Shown in pieces: positions 1 through 9,010 of a stretch of 64,000 nt of DNA; the first letter of the stretch is position 1, and each line of letters starts with the position of its first letter. This stretch comes from Aestuariibacter sp. GS-14. Lineage in GTDB: Bacteria > Pseudomonadota > Gammaproteobacteria > Enterobacterales > Alteromonadaceae. The position numbers were made by a program, and so were the translations under genes. Below the pieces are notes generated by a model. That model was not told where the DNA came from. It saw only the letters and a program-made list of their open reading frames with translations, and searched no databases. The stretch spans positions 620,001 to 684,000 of the forward strand of contig NZ_VHIP01000001.1 of NCBI RefSeq assembly GCF_006494365.1, read 5' to 3'.

Positions 1-923
1 ATGTCGCAGCGACAATAAGGTGATGGTGTGCTCTGTGTTAGTTCATAAAAGCCCAGCTTTTTGTATAAACTGATTGCAGGCGTGAGCTTGCGATTGCTTT
101 CTAAAAACAAGCGTTTTGCTTTTAGGCGTTTGGCAAGATTTACGGCAGCCAGGCCAAGCTCATACCCTAAGCCCATCCCCTGATGAAGATCGCTAACCGA
201 CATTTTTGCCAACTCGAAGGCACTTTTTGGCATAGCAATCAGTGCCACTGTGCCGCATACACTGTTATCTGGTGCCAGCATCAACAGTATTTTTCCGCCT
301 TTATCCAGGATATAGCTTTGCGGTGCAAGCAATGCGGCCTTGTCGGACTCTTCCATTACAAAATAGCGCTCAATCCAGGCCTTATTCAGTTCATAAAAGG
401 CGGTTTCATCTCCGTCTCTGAAAGACACTATTCGGTATCCTTCTGGCAATCGCGCGCGCTGCGTTACCAAGTCCAGCAAACAGGTGTGCTCCAGTCCATC
501 TTCCAGCTTCGTTAACGCACAAAGCAAATCAGGCGATACATCGTTTAACCAGGCATTAAGTGCGTCTCCAATATCATTCACCTGCCTGTCTAGTACAGGC
601 ATGATGGCCTGCCCTTTTTCACTCAGCACCAGCGTATTTACCCGCTTATCTGTTGCCGATGGCACACTGCAAAGCAAACCAGCAGCCTGCATTTGTTTTA
701 CTATTTTGCTGATAAATGGATGCGATTGGCCGGTCATACCTGCCAATTCCGTTATACTTGCTGACGTCTGCTTACTCAATGCATACAACACCGGAAACCA
801 GGTAGGCTCCAGCGCCAATTCATAATACCGGTATACGTCGGCCGCCTGCAGCGATAAGCGTTCTGCCAGCCTGCGAAGGCGGCTGCCCAATGCAGATGCG
901 CCGGCTTGTTGCAATATATCCAT
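1..923 (-). CDS. MarR-family regulator fused to GNAT N-acetyltransferase (partial, runs off the left edge)
   Basis: The reading frame is open from an ATG at 923 to the window edge, about 307 codons, so the C-terminus is missing. Residues about 10-145 look like a MarR winged helix (ITELAGMTGQSHPFISKIVK is the HTH, then a wing with TDKRVNTLVLSEKG). Residues about 160-300 look like a GNAT domain: GYRIVSFRDGDE opening, GMGLGYELGLAA as the acetyl-CoA loop, and LFLESNRKLTPAISLYKKLG as the closing motif. MarR-GNAT fusions are a known architecture; the effector and acetyl acceptor are not known. GGTGGAG lies just before the ATG. A perfect palindrome at 935-962 directly upstream suggests autorepression. 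The domain calls are solid; the physiological role is unassigned. Confidence 0.85.
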   Translation of the reverse strand, partial: MDILQQAGASALGSRLRRLAERLSLQAADVYRYYELALEPTWFPVLYALSKQTSASITELAGMTGQSHPFISKIVKQMQAAGLLCSVPSATDKRVNTLVLSEKGQAIMPVLDRQVNDIGDALNAWLNDVSPDLLCALTKLEDGLEHTCLLDLVTQRARLPEGYRIVSFRDGDETAFYELNKAWIERYFVMEESDKAALLAPQSYILDKGGKILLMLAPDNSVCGTVALIAMPKSAFELAKMSVSDLHQGMGLGYELGLAAVNLAKRLKAKRLFLESNRKLTPAISLYKKLGFYELTQSTPSPYCRCD

Positions 924-934
924 ACTCCACCCTC

Positions 935-962
935 AAATATATGTAACTAGTTACATATATTT
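935..962. promoter_or_regulatory. 28-bp perfect palindrome, probable MarR operator
   Basis: A perfect inverted repeat centred at 948/949 with core GTAACTAGTTAC and AT-rich arms. It ends 12 bp before the ATG of the MarR-GNAT gene. MarR proteins bind palindromes of this size as dimers and commonly repress themselves. The binding protein is inferred from position only. Confidence 0.7.
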
Positions 963-1004
963 AGCGCTTGCTGAATTTTTTTACAAGTAAAATTTTCATT
1001 GGCA

Positions 1005-1034
1005 ATAAAAAACCCCGGCAAACCGGGGTTTCTT
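1005..1034 (-). terminator. Intrinsic terminator of lpdA
   Basis: AAACCCCGG and CCGGGGTTT are separated by CAAA. On the minus strand the stem is followed by a T-run. It lies about 20 bp after the lpdA stop codon. Confidence 0.88.
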
Positions 1035-1052
1035 TAACACGTAATTATCGAA

Positions 1053-2471
1053 TTACTTTTTCTTCGCTTTTGGGTTAGGCAAATCTGTAATGCTGCCTTC
1101 GAAGATTTCAGCGGCTAAACCAATCGATTCATTCAGCGTTGGGTGAGCGTGAATGGTTAATGCAACATCTTCTGCATCTGCACCCATTTCAATTGCCAGG
1201 CCAATTTCACCTAACATCTCACCAGCGTTAGTACCTACCATGGCACCACCAATTACACGACCAGAGTCTTTATCGAAGATCATTTTGGTCATACCGTCAG
1301 TGGCGTCAGACGCAATCGCACGGCCAGAAGCTGCCCATGGGAATACCGCGGTTTCGTAGTTTACGCCTTGCTCTTTGGCTTCTTTCTCAGTTAAACCAAC
1401 CCAAGCTACTTCTGGCTCAGTATAAGCAACAGAAGGAATGCAACGTGGGTCGAAGAAGTGTTTCTTGCCCGCGATGTTTTCAGCAGCAACATGACCTTCG
1501 TGAACGGCCTTGTGCGCCAGCATAGGCTGACCAACGATGTCACCAATTGCATAAATGTTGGCAACGTTGGTTTTCATTTGCTTGTCAACGTTAATGAAAC
1601 CACGCTCGTCTACTGCAACACCGGCTTTCTCAGCGTCAATCAGTTTACCATTCGGGCGACGACCCACTGCTACCAGCACTTTGTCGTAACGCACTGGCTC
1701 TGCCGGTGCGTTTTTACCTTCAAAGGTTACGTACAGGCCATCGTCTTTTGCTTCTACGCCAGTCACCTTGGTTTCCAGCATGATGTTGAATTTCTCTTTG
1801 TACGACTTCATGAACACTTTGATAATGTCTTTGTCTGCCGCAGGGATCAATTGATCCAGGAATTCAACCACGTCAATTTTTGAGCCCAGTGCTTCGTACA
1901 CAGTTCCCATTTCCAGGCCGATGATACCACCGCCCAGTACCAGCATTTTTTCCGGAATGTCTTTCATTTCCAGTGCGCCGGTAGAATCGATTACACGGTC
2001 ATCCTTTGGAATGAATGGCAGTGATACTGGCTCAGAGCCAGCAGCAATAATGGCCTGGTCAAACTTAATGGTCGTTTTACCGTCTTTGCCTTCCACTTCC
2101 AGCGTGTTGGCACCGGTAAATTTACCCAGGCCCTGTACATGCTGTACTTTACGCATTTTAGACATGCCAGCCAAACCTTTGGTTAGCTGACCAACAACGC
2201 CGTCTTTGTACGCACGGATTTTATCCAGGTCGATTTGAGGCTCGCCAAATGTAACACCGTGGCTGGCCAGGTGCTTGGCTTCTTTCATTACCTTAGCTAC
2301 GTGCAGTAATGCTTTAGAAGGAATACATCCAACGTTTAAACACACACCACCAAGGGTTTCTCTTGCATCAACCAAAATCGTTTCGATGCCCAAATCAGCA
2401 GCACGGAAAGCTGCTGAGTAGCCGCCTGGTCCGGCGCCTAGTACCACTAACTGCGTTTTAATTTCGCTCAT
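1053..2471 (-). CDS. lpdA: Dihydrolipoyl dehydrogenase (E3)
   Basis: A 472-residue FAD flavoprotein that reoxidises dihydrolipoyl groups of the pyruvate (and usually the 2-oxoglutarate) dehydrogenase complex, passing electrons to NAD+. An N-terminal Rossmann motif GAGPGGYSAA (12-21) is followed by the redox disulfide GGVCLNVGCIPSK with Cys44 and Cys49. A second nucleotide-binding motif GGGIIGLEMG lies in the middle, then the FAD motif YAIGDIVGQPMLAHKA. The dimerisation domain carries the catalytic pair His443-Glu448 in HPTLNE. Length is normal for the family. It is the last gene of the pdhR-aceE-aceF-lpdA locus, separated from aceF by 144 bp with a hairpin, so it may also have its own promoter as in Escherichia coli. 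Confidence 0.98.
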   Translation of the reverse strand: MSEIKTQLVVLGAGPGGYSAAFRAADLGIETILVDARETLGGVCLNVGCIPSKALLHVAKVMKEAKHLASHGVTFGEPQIDLDKIRAYKDGVVGQLTKGLAGMSKMRKVQHVQGLGKFTGANTLEVEGKDGKTTIKFDQAIIAAGSEPVSLPFIPKDDRVIDSTGALEMKDIPEKMLVLGGGIIGLEMGTVYEALGSKIDVVEFLDQLIPAADKDIIKVFMKSYKEKFNIMLETKVTGVEAKDDGLYVTFEGKNAPAEPVRYDKVLVAVGRRPNGKLIDAEKAGVAVDERGFINVDKQMKTNVANIYAIGDIVGQPMLAHKAVHEGHVAAENIAGKKHFFDPRCIPSVAYTEPEVAWVGLTEKEAKEQGVNYETAVFPWAASGRAIASDATDGMTKMIFDKDSGRVIGGAMVGTNAGEMLGEIGLAIEMGADAEDVALTIHAHPTLNESIGLAAEIFEGSITDLPNPKAKKK

Positions 2472-2570
2472 CGTGACCTCAAATCTGTCCTGTTCGTCTT
2501 GCGTCGTATTGCATATGTAGGGTGAATTCTAACTAGCTGTTGCCAGTTGGTAAAGCCAAAGCCGCGAATT

Positions 2571-2607
2571 CGTTAAAAGCGCATCCCGCTGTTAAAAGCG
2601 GGATGCG
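2571..2607 (-). terminator. Hairpin between aceF and lpdA (partial terminator or attenuator)
   Basis: An 11-bp perfect stem (2580-2590 with 2597-2607, core GCATCCCGCT) has loop GTTAAA and on the minus strand is followed by GCTTTTAACG, a short T-run. It starts 9 bp after the aceF stop. GTTAAAAGCG occurs twice, once at the end of the structure and once across loop and stem. It probably lowers read-through from aceEF into lpdA. Confidence 0.65.
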
Positions 2608-2615
2608 ACAATGAT

Positions 2616-4616
2616 TTACAGAATTAACTGGCGTAAATCTTCCAGTACGTCTTTCAGGTGTACAGCAAACCTTGCTGCGACCGCGCCGTCAATAACACGA
2701 TGGTCGTACGACAGCGATAAAGGCACCATCAGACGTGGTTCAAACTCTTTGCCGTTCCACTTAGGTTTAATGTCAGACTTAGACACACCTAAAATAGCCA
2801 CATCCGGCGCATTAACGATTGGCGTAAAGCCAGTACCACCAATGCCACCCAGGCTGGAGATTGTGAAACAGCTGCCCTGCATGTCGGCCGCTTTCAACTT
2901 GCCGTCACGCGCTTTTACACTGATTTCCATTAGCTCATTCGACAGCTCGTAAATGCCTTTTTTATCAACATCACGCACTACCGGCACAACCAGGCCTCCA
3001 GGGGTGTCTACTGCAATACCAATATGGTAATACTTTTTCTGAATTAAAGACTCGCCCGACTCAGAAAGTGAAGTATTAAATACCGGATAGGCTTTAAGTG
3101 CACTTGCAGCAGCTTTCATCATAAATACCAATGGCGTGATCTTCACACCCAGCTTGCGTTTTTCAGCAACGGCATTCTGATCTTTGCGGAACGCTTCCAG
3201 ATCAGTGATATCAGCTTCTTCAAACTGTGTAACATGTGGAATCGTTACCCAGTTGCGATGCAGGTTTGGCCCTGAGATCTTTTGAATACGGGTAAGTGGT
3301 ACTTCTTCCACTTCACCAAACTTCGCGAAATCAACCTTAGGCGGCGGCAATACCTGTAAACCACCACTTCCGGCAGCCACATTGCTCGCTGGTGTCATCT
3401 TCGGACGCGACAGTTCGTATTTTACGTAAGACTGAATGTCTTCTTTCAGAATACGGCCTTTCGGACCTGAACCAGATACCTCAGCAAGATCAACACCAAA
3501 CTCACGCGCTACGCGACGTACTGAAGGTGAAGCATGCACTTTACCCGTTTTGCGCTTTTCGCCCGCAGACGGGTGATGCGGAACCGGTGGCGGTTTCGGC
3601 TTGCCAGGCTCTGGCGAAGCGGTAACTGTAGCAGATACACTGGCAGCGGCTTGTGGTGCAGGCGCCGCAGGTTTAGCAGCCCCTTGAACCTTAAGGATAC
3701 AGACCTTGGCACCTTTAGACACTTTATCGCCCGTGCTAACCAGCAATTTGGTAACTACACCGGCTTTTGGCGAAGGCACATCCATGGTGGCTTTGTCGGT
3801 TTCCAGGGTAATTAAACCATCTTCAACCGCAACGGTATCGCCTTCCTTCACCAACACTTCGATTACGTCCACGTCGCTGGCGTCGCCAATGTCCGGTACG
3901 GTAACTTCAATTTCTTCTTCTGCCGCAGCCACGGGAGCTTCGGCTACTGGTGCAGGTGCAGCAACAGGTGCAGGCGCAGCGGCCGGAGCACTTGCAGCAA
4001 CGGGAGCAGCAGCTTCAGCAGCTCCGCCAACTTGCAGTAACAATACCAGCGAGCCTTCGCTAACTTTGTCACCTTCTTTCACTTTCAATTCAACAACTTT
4101 ACCAGCCTGCGGACAAGGCACGTCCATCGTGGCTTTGTCGGTTTCAAGCGTGATCAAACCGTCTTCGGCCTGAACGTCATCCCCTACTTTCACCAGGATT
4201 TCAATAACGTCTACATCAGAAGCATCACCGATATCCGGTACAGTTACTTCAATGGTTTTAACGCTACCACTTGTTGCCGGGGCAACGACTGGAGCAGGCG
4301 CTGCTGCAGAGGCTGAGGCAACCGGCGCTGCCGGCGCACTGGCAGCGGGGGCTGCTGGCGTAGCACTCACACCTGCGCCCGCTACTTCCAGCTTGGCCAG
4401 TAAGTCGCTCTGTTTAATTTTATCGCCAACCTTTACGCACAGCTCTTTTACCGTGCCTGCAAAGGGGGCCGGTACGTCCATGCTGGCTTTGTCGCTTTCC
4501 ACGGTTACCAGTGCATCTTCAGCTTGCACACTGTCGCCAGGCGACACGCAAAGCTCGATGACTTCAACTTCATCTTCACCTAAATCCGGTACGAGTACGT
4601 CTTTAATGTCTGACAT
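2616..4616 (-). CDS. aceF: Pyruvate dehydrogenase E2, dihydrolipoyllysine acetyltransferase
   Basis: The 666-residue core of the pyruvate dehydrogenase complex transfers the acetyl group from E1 to CoA via swinging lipoyl arms. Three lipoyl domains are visible, near residues 2-76, 118-192 and 235-308, each with its lipoylated lysine in a DKA motif (ESDKASMDVPAP, ETDKATMDVPCP, ETDKATMDVPSP). They are joined by long Ala/Pro linkers. A peripheral-subunit-binding domain follows (about 358-397, SPSVRRVAREFGVDLAEV), then the trimer-forming catalytic domain (about 430-666) with the active-site motif DHRVIDGA. Three lipoyl domains match the E. coli arrangement. It is 20 bp from aceE and clearly cotranscribed. 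Confidence 0.98.
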   Translation of the reverse strand: MSDIKDVLVPDLGEDEVEVIELCVSPGDSVQAEDALVTVESDKASMDVPAPFAGTVKELCVKVGDKIKQSDLLAKLEVAGAGVSATPAAPAASAPAAPVASASAAAPAPVVAPATSGSVKTIEVTVPDIGDASDVDVIEILVKVGDDVQAEDGLITLETDKATMDVPCPQAGKVVELKVKEGDKVSEGSLVLLLQVGGAAEAAAPVAASAPAAAPAPVAAPAPVAEAPVAAAEEEIEVTVPDIGDASDVDVIEVLVKEGDTVAVEDGLITLETDKATMDVPSPKAGVVTKLLVSTGDKVSKGAKVCILKVQGAAKPAAPAPQAAASVSATVTASPEPGKPKPPPVPHHPSAGEKRKTGKVHASPSVRRVAREFGVDLAEVSGSGPKGRILKEDIQSYVKYELSRPKMTPASNVAAGSGGLQVLPPPKVDFAKFGEVEEVPLTRIQKISGPNLHRNWVTIPHVTQFEEADITDLEAFRKDQNAVAEKRKLGVKITPLVFMMKAAASALKAYPVFNTSLSESGESLIQKKYYHIGIAVDTPGGLVVPVVRDVDKKGIYELSNELMEISVKARDGKLKAADMQGSCFTISSLGGIGGTGFTPIVNAPDVAILGVSKSDIKPKWNGKEFEPRLMVPLSLSYDHRVIDGAVAARFAVHLKDVLEDLRQLIL

Positions 4617-4636
4617 CGCTTCTAGTCTCCCTGAAC

Positions 4637-7309
4637 TTATGCGTACAGTGGGTTGATCTTATCCGGGTCAATGCCCAGGTCCTGAACCGCTTTACTCAGC
4701 GTTTTCGCGTCTACATCACCTTGCTTATACAGTTCGTACAATGAAGCATAAGTTACGTAGTTTGCGTTCACCTCAAAGTGGCGACGCAGGTTTGCGCGGC
4801 TGTCTGAACGACCAAAACCATCGGTACCCAGTACGCGGTATGAACCTGGTACAAAAGCACGAACCTGATCAGAGTAGTTCTTAATGTAATCCGTTGCAGA
4901 GATCGTTGGCGCGTCAAAGCCTGCAGACAATACCTGTGTAATGTAAGGTACTTTTTGCGTCGCTTCCGGATGCAACATGTTGTAACGGTCACAATCCATA
5001 CCTTCACGAGCCAGCTCGTTGTATGAAGGTACACTGTATACTTCAACCGCCACACCGTATTCGTTGTGCAGTATCTGCGCCGCTTCGCGAACCTGAACCA
5101 GAATGGTGCCTGAGCCCATCAGCTTCACTTTCTTCTTGCTGCTTGCATCGCCTAAGGTTTCCAGCTTGTAGATACCCTTAATGATGCCCTCTTCCACGCC
5201 TTTGGGCATTTCAGGCTGAACGTAGTTTTCGTTCATAACCGTGAGGTAGTAGAACACGTTTTCCTGATCTTCCAGCATACGGCGCAAGCCGTCCTGAACA
5301 ATCACGGCTACTTCGTAGCCGTAAGTCGGATCGTAACTGATACAGTTTGGAATAAGCGCTGCTTGTGTATGGCTGTGACCATCCTGGTGCTGCAAACCTT
5401 CACCATTCAGTGTGGTTCTACCGGCAGTACCACCTACCAGGAATCCACGACACTGACTGTCGCCCGCTGCCCAGGCCAAATCGCCTACACGCTGGAAGCC
5501 AAACATAGAGTAGTAAATGTAGAACGGCACCATTGGCAGGTCGTTGGTAGAGTACGATGTACCCGCCGCTAACCAGGACGCCATTGCACCTAATTCGTTA
5601 ATACCTTCTTGCAGAACCTGACCTTTCTGATCTTCGCGGTAGTACGCAACCTGATCAGAATCCTGTGGTTCGTATTTCTGACCCTGGCTTGAGTAAATAC
5701 CTACCTGACGGAACAAACCTTCCATACCAAACGTACGGGCTTCATCAGGAATAATAGGCACTATGCGCTTGCCAATCTGCTTGTCTTTTAACAGTGCAGT
5801 CAGTACGCGTACAAACGCCATTGTGGTAGAAATTTCGCGGTCGCCAGAACCTTTTGTTACCGCTTCAAACGCTTTCAGCGAAGGCGCAGGCAATTCATCT
5901 GTCGTGCGAGCCAGACGGCGCGGCATAAAGCCATTCAGCGCTTCGCGACGCTCACGCAGATACTTCATTTCTACGCTGTTTTCTTCGAAACGGTAGTAGG
6001 GCAAATCAGCCAGTTTCTCATCAGATACAGGAATATTGAAACGGTCGCGATAGTGTTTAATCGCATCCATGTCCATTTTCTTAACCTGGTGAGCAATGTT
6101 TTTACCTTCACCAGCCGCACCCATACCATAACCTTTAACGGTTTTGGCCAGGATAACCTGTGGACGGCCTTTGGTATTCACTGCGCGGTCATAGGCAGCA
6201 TATACCTTAACCGGATCGTGACCACCGCGGTTCAGACGCCAGATGTCCTCGTCAGACATGTTGGCAACCATTTCTTTCAGTTCCGGGTACTTACCGAAGA
6301 AGTTAGCACGAGTGAACGCACCGCCTTTAGCTTTAAAGTTCTGGTATTCACCATCAACGGTTTCGTTCATTACCTGCAGTAACTTGCCTGACGTGTCACG
6401 CGCTAACAACGCATCCCAATAGCGACCCCATATTACTTTGATCACTTCCCAGCCTGCGCCGCGGAATGTGCCTTCGAGTTCCTGAATGATCTTGCCATTA
6501 CCACGTACCGGACCGTCCAGACGTTGCAAATTACAGTTTACAACAAACGTCAGGTTATCCAGGCCTTCGCGTGAAGCCAGACCAATTGCACCCAAGCTTT
6601 CCGGCTCGTCAATTTCACCGTCACCCAGGAAACACCATACGCGCTGATTTGAACAATCTTTCAAACCGCGGTTAGTTAAGTATTTAAGGAAACGTGCAAG
6701 ATAAATTGCCTGCATTGGCCCCAAGCCCATTGATACGGTTGGGAACTGCCAGAAATCAGGCATCAATTTAGGGTGTGGGTAAGACGATAAGCCTTGTCCG
6801 TCGACTTCCTGACGGAACATATCTAACTGTTCTTCAGACAAGCGACCTTCAATATAGGCACGTGAGTAAATACCCGGTGCCACGTGGCCCTGATAAAACA
6901 GGAAATCGCCGCCGTCGTGGTCGTTGGGCGCACGGAAGAAGTGGTTAAAGCCCACATCGTACAGCATAGCAGACGATGCGAAACTGGAGATGTGACCACC
7001 CAGTTCTAAATCTTTTTTCGATGCACGCAGCACCATCATCAGCGCATTCCAACGCAGTGCGTTACGAATGTTGCCTTCCACCGTTTGATCACCTGGCATG
7101 GTAGGCTCTTGCCCTGGTGGGATGGTGTTGATGTACGCGGTCGTCGCGTCATAAGGTAAGTGAGCGCCGTTGCGGCGCGCCTTTTCAATTAACGATTCTA
7201 ATAAAAAGTGAGCGCGCTCAACCCCTTCTTCTGCCAGTACTGACTCTAACGAGTCCAGCCATTCCTGGGTTTCCTGAGGGTCAACATCTTGGTGCATCAT
7301 TTCAGTCAT
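4637..7309 (-). CDS. aceE: Pyruvate dehydrogenase E1 component (homodimeric type)
   Basis: An 890-residue thiamine-diphosphate enzyme that decarboxylates pyruvate and acetylates the lipoyl arms of AceF. Its length and single-chain form match the homodimeric gammaproteobacterial E1, not the alpha/beta type. The ThDP-binding motif begins GDGEIDEP (229-236) and ends at NCN (258-260). GHVAPGIYSRAYIEGRL (141-157) is a conserved E1 active-site segment. AGGA lies 6 bp before the ATG. It is the first structural gene after pdhR, with a 153-bp gap that could hold a second promoter, although no convincing box was found there. Confidence 0.98.
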   Translation of the reverse strand: MTEMMHQDVDPQETQEWLDSLESVLAEEGVERAHFLLESLIEKARRNGAHLPYDATTAYINTIPPGQEPTMPGDQTVEGNIRNALRWNALMMVLRASKKDLELGGHISSFASSAMLYDVGFNHFFRAPNDHDGGDFLFYQGHVAPGIYSRAYIEGRLSEEQLDMFRQEVDGQGLSSYPHPKLMPDFWQFPTVSMGLGPMQAIYLARFLKYLTNRGLKDCSNQRVWCFLGDGEIDEPESLGAIGLASREGLDNLTFVVNCNLQRLDGPVRGNGKIIQELEGTFRGAGWEVIKVIWGRYWDALLARDTSGKLLQVMNETVDGEYQNFKAKGGAFTRANFFGKYPELKEMVANMSDEDIWRLNRGGHDPVKVYAAYDRAVNTKGRPQVILAKTVKGYGMGAAGEGKNIAHQVKKMDMDAIKHYRDRFNIPVSDEKLADLPYYRFEENSVEMKYLRERREALNGFMPRRLARTTDELPAPSLKAFEAVTKGSGDREISTTMAFVRVLTALLKDKQIGKRIVPIIPDEARTFGMEGLFRQVGIYSSQGQKYEPQDSDQVAYYREDQKGQVLQEGINELGAMASWLAAGTSYSTNDLPMVPFYIYYSMFGFQRVGDLAWAAGDSQCRGFLVGGTAGRTTLNGEGLQHQDGHSHTQAALIPNCISYDPTYGYEVAVIVQDGLRRMLEDQENVFYYLTVMNENYVQPEMPKGVEEGIIKGIYKLETLGDASSKKKVKLMGSGTILVQVREAAQILHNEYGVAVEVYSVPSYNELAREGMDCDRYNMLHPEATQKVPYITQVLSAGFDAPTISATDYIKNYSDQVRAFVPGSYRVLGTDGFGRSDSRANLRRHFEVNANYVTYASLYELYKQGDVDAKTLSKAVQDLGIDPDKINPLYA

Positions 7310-7462
7310 GGTGCCGTCCTATAGTTACTGATACGGAAAAACATCCACGCGTAACCGGCAAATACCGACGAATGGATGAATACCTAACATTTTTATTGAT
7401 ATGCAACACAGACTACCCGCTGCATACCCGCTTTTACTGCTAAACCCAACCCGAAGGCCGGA

Positions 7463-8215
7463 TTAAATTTCCAGTCTGCGCAACGCCCGCTGTACACGGC
7501 TGTCGCGCTGATTTATTGCCAGTAATGTTCTTTCGATATAAGCCAGATGAGCATTACAGGCTTGTCGGGCCGCTTCTGGATCGCGACTGACAATTGCTTC
7601 AACTATTTCTTTACGCTGCCGGGCGATGTCCTGACCGGCCTCTTCAGTGGCATGCAATGCCAGCATCTCGAGGTTGCGTTCAATGTTTTCTACCAACATA
7701 GATTGCATCGTACTCATCACGTGCAACAACACCATGTTGTGCGACGCTCTTGCCATGATCACATAAAAGCGACCAAGGCATTCAGCCTGATCGCGCTTGC
7801 ATTCACTGCGACCAGGCATAGGCATTTGATCCAGTGCATCACGCAATGCCGTGTAATCTTCAGGTTGGCCTCGCAATGCCGCGTAATACGCCGCCATCCC
7901 TTCCAGGGCATGACGAAACTCCAGTAAGTCGAACTGTGTTTCAGGACGACCACTGATCAACGCCATCAGAGGGTCGGTCATGGCAGAATTTAACTGGCGA
8001 CTAACAAAGGTACCGCCGCCTTGCTTGCGCTCTACCAGACCTCGCGCCTGCAAATTGCCAATGGCTTCGCGCAAGGACGGCCTGGACACCTGAAACTGGT
8101 CGGCTAATTCCCGTTCTGGCGGCAATTTTTGCCCTGCGAGCAACGTCCCATCCAGAATCATGGATTCCAGTTGTTCAGTGATCACATCGGCCAGTTTTCT
8201 ACGTCCGGGTTGCAT
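7463..8215 (-). CDS. pdhR: GntR/FadR-family pyruvate-sensing repressor PdhR
   Basis: In E. coli PdhR represses pdhR-aceEF-lpd and related respiratory genes, and pyruvate releases it. Here an N-terminal winged helix (KLADVITEQLESMILDGTLLAGQ, PPERELADQF, SRPSLREAIGNLQARGLVERKQGGGTF; quoted in parts) precedes an all-helical FCD effector domain (FDLLEFRHALEGMAAYYAALR). An in-frame GTG lies 36 bp upstream at 8251 but has no Shine-Dalgarno sequence. The ATG at 8215 has GGCGGAG about 10 bp upstream and gives the usual N-terminus, so it was chosen (250 residues). A PdhR-type operator lies about 80 bp upstream. Confidence 0.93.
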   Translation of the reverse strand: MQPGRRKLADVITEQLESMILDGTLLAGQKLPPERELADQFQVSRPSLREAIGNLQARGLVERKQGGGTFVSRQLNSAMTDPLMALISGRPETQFDLLEFRHALEGMAAYYAALRGQPEDYTALRDALDQMPMPGRSECKRDQAECLGRFYVIMARASHNMVLLHVMSTMQSMLVENIERNLEMLALHATEEAGQDIARQRKEIVEAIVSRDPEAARQACNAHLAYIERTLLAINQRDSRVQRALRRLEI

Positions 8216-8292
8216 CCAGTCAGCACTCCGCCAGTTATCCTTAATACGCACTCAGACGACGAATTTGTAAACAAACTCCAGCCTCGCCCAAA

Positions 8293-8307
8293 ATTGGTAT
8301 TACCATT
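8293..8307. promoter_or_regulatory. Putative PdhR operator
   Basis: ATTGGTATTACCATT matches the E. coli PdhR pattern ATTGGTnnnACCAAT at all but one arm base. It lies in the pdhR upstream region, which fits autoregulation of the pdhR-aceEF operon. Related half-sites (AATTGGTAAT, ATTACCAATT) occur further upstream near 8465 and 8533. Confidence 0.75.
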
Positions 8308-8655
8308 TTACCTATCTAATTAGTGTAGAGCAGAATATCACTCAGGTAAATAGTAACCATAGATGGAGTTTTATAAAGACTCTTTTACATTTTGCTTAAC
8401 TTTTGAAATATTTAATAAATATTTGGACTTTCAACTGGTCGTACAAGCTGTCTAGCCCGCCTTAAATTGGTAATTTTTCTACAAATAACAGCATCCATTC
8501 AAAGCACGAACAAAAATTAACCACAGCACATTTCATTACCAATTGATGGAAATACACTTAAAAACGCCATGAGTGGGTTAAATAAACAGAGTAAACGATG
8601 TGATTTGTTAACTGGTTGAGTAACCAGCGCTCAATGGATTAACGCAAAGCTTGTT
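8308..8655. other. Non-coding, AT-rich region upstream of pdhR
   Basis: No reading frame with coding character or a ribosome-binding site was found. The stretch is AT-rich (runs such as aaatatttaataaatattt near 8405) and holds two TTGGTAAT/ATTACCAA half-sites related to the PdhR box. It probably contains the pdhR promoter; the boxes could not be fixed. Confidence 0.5.
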
Positions 8656-8933
8656 ATACCAATTCGCATAGAAGTTTGCCCTCTCAGAGTGATCCCTGAG
8701 GGCGAGTCTAAAACGACTTAGATCACGACGCGTTCTCTGAGGCATAGTTATTCTATGTCCAGAGGACGCAACACAGATGTAAGTCGTTTTGGCCACTCCC
8801 TTTGGGCATTACTGGCAGGCTTTTTAGCGTCGTTACGCTTGCTTGATTTGGAACCACCAAACCTGTGCAACCAAGCCTAGCTAAAAAGCCTGCCAGTATT
8901 GCTGAGTGGGTAAACTTCTATGCGAATTGGTAT
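8656..8933. repeat. 278-bp MITE-like element made of nested inverted repeats
   Basis: Perfect 22-bp terminal inverted repeats (8656-8677 and 8912-8933) begin ATACCAATTCGCATAGAAG. TTA flanks the TACC/GGTA ends on both sides and may be a target duplication. Inside are a small hairpin (GCCCTC...GAGGGC), a cruciform with outer stem AAAACGACTT (8710-8719) / AAGTCGTTTT (8781-8790) and inner arms CTCTG..CATAG/CTATG..CAGAG, and a third hairpin with 17-bp arms (8812-8828 and 8880-8896) bracketed by CCACTC/GAGTGG. It encodes no transposase. A non-autonomous mobile element or dispersed structured repeat is the likely identity. Confidence 0.75.
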
Positions 8934-9010
8934 TATGAGGGCGTGGAGAGCGCGTGGCAGCTTATAGCAACTCGAAAAGAACACTATAAACAGCCACCTA
9001 AGAATCAGAT

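Noticed and set aside
3706-4656. Long plus-strand reading frames opposite aceF
   Set aside because: They are Ala/Thr-rich antisense shadows of the lipoyl linkers, without ribosome-binding sites.
8608-8796. 62-codon frame inside the 278-bp repeat
   Set aside because: It reads through hairpin arms; the coding potential is incidental to the inverted repeats.
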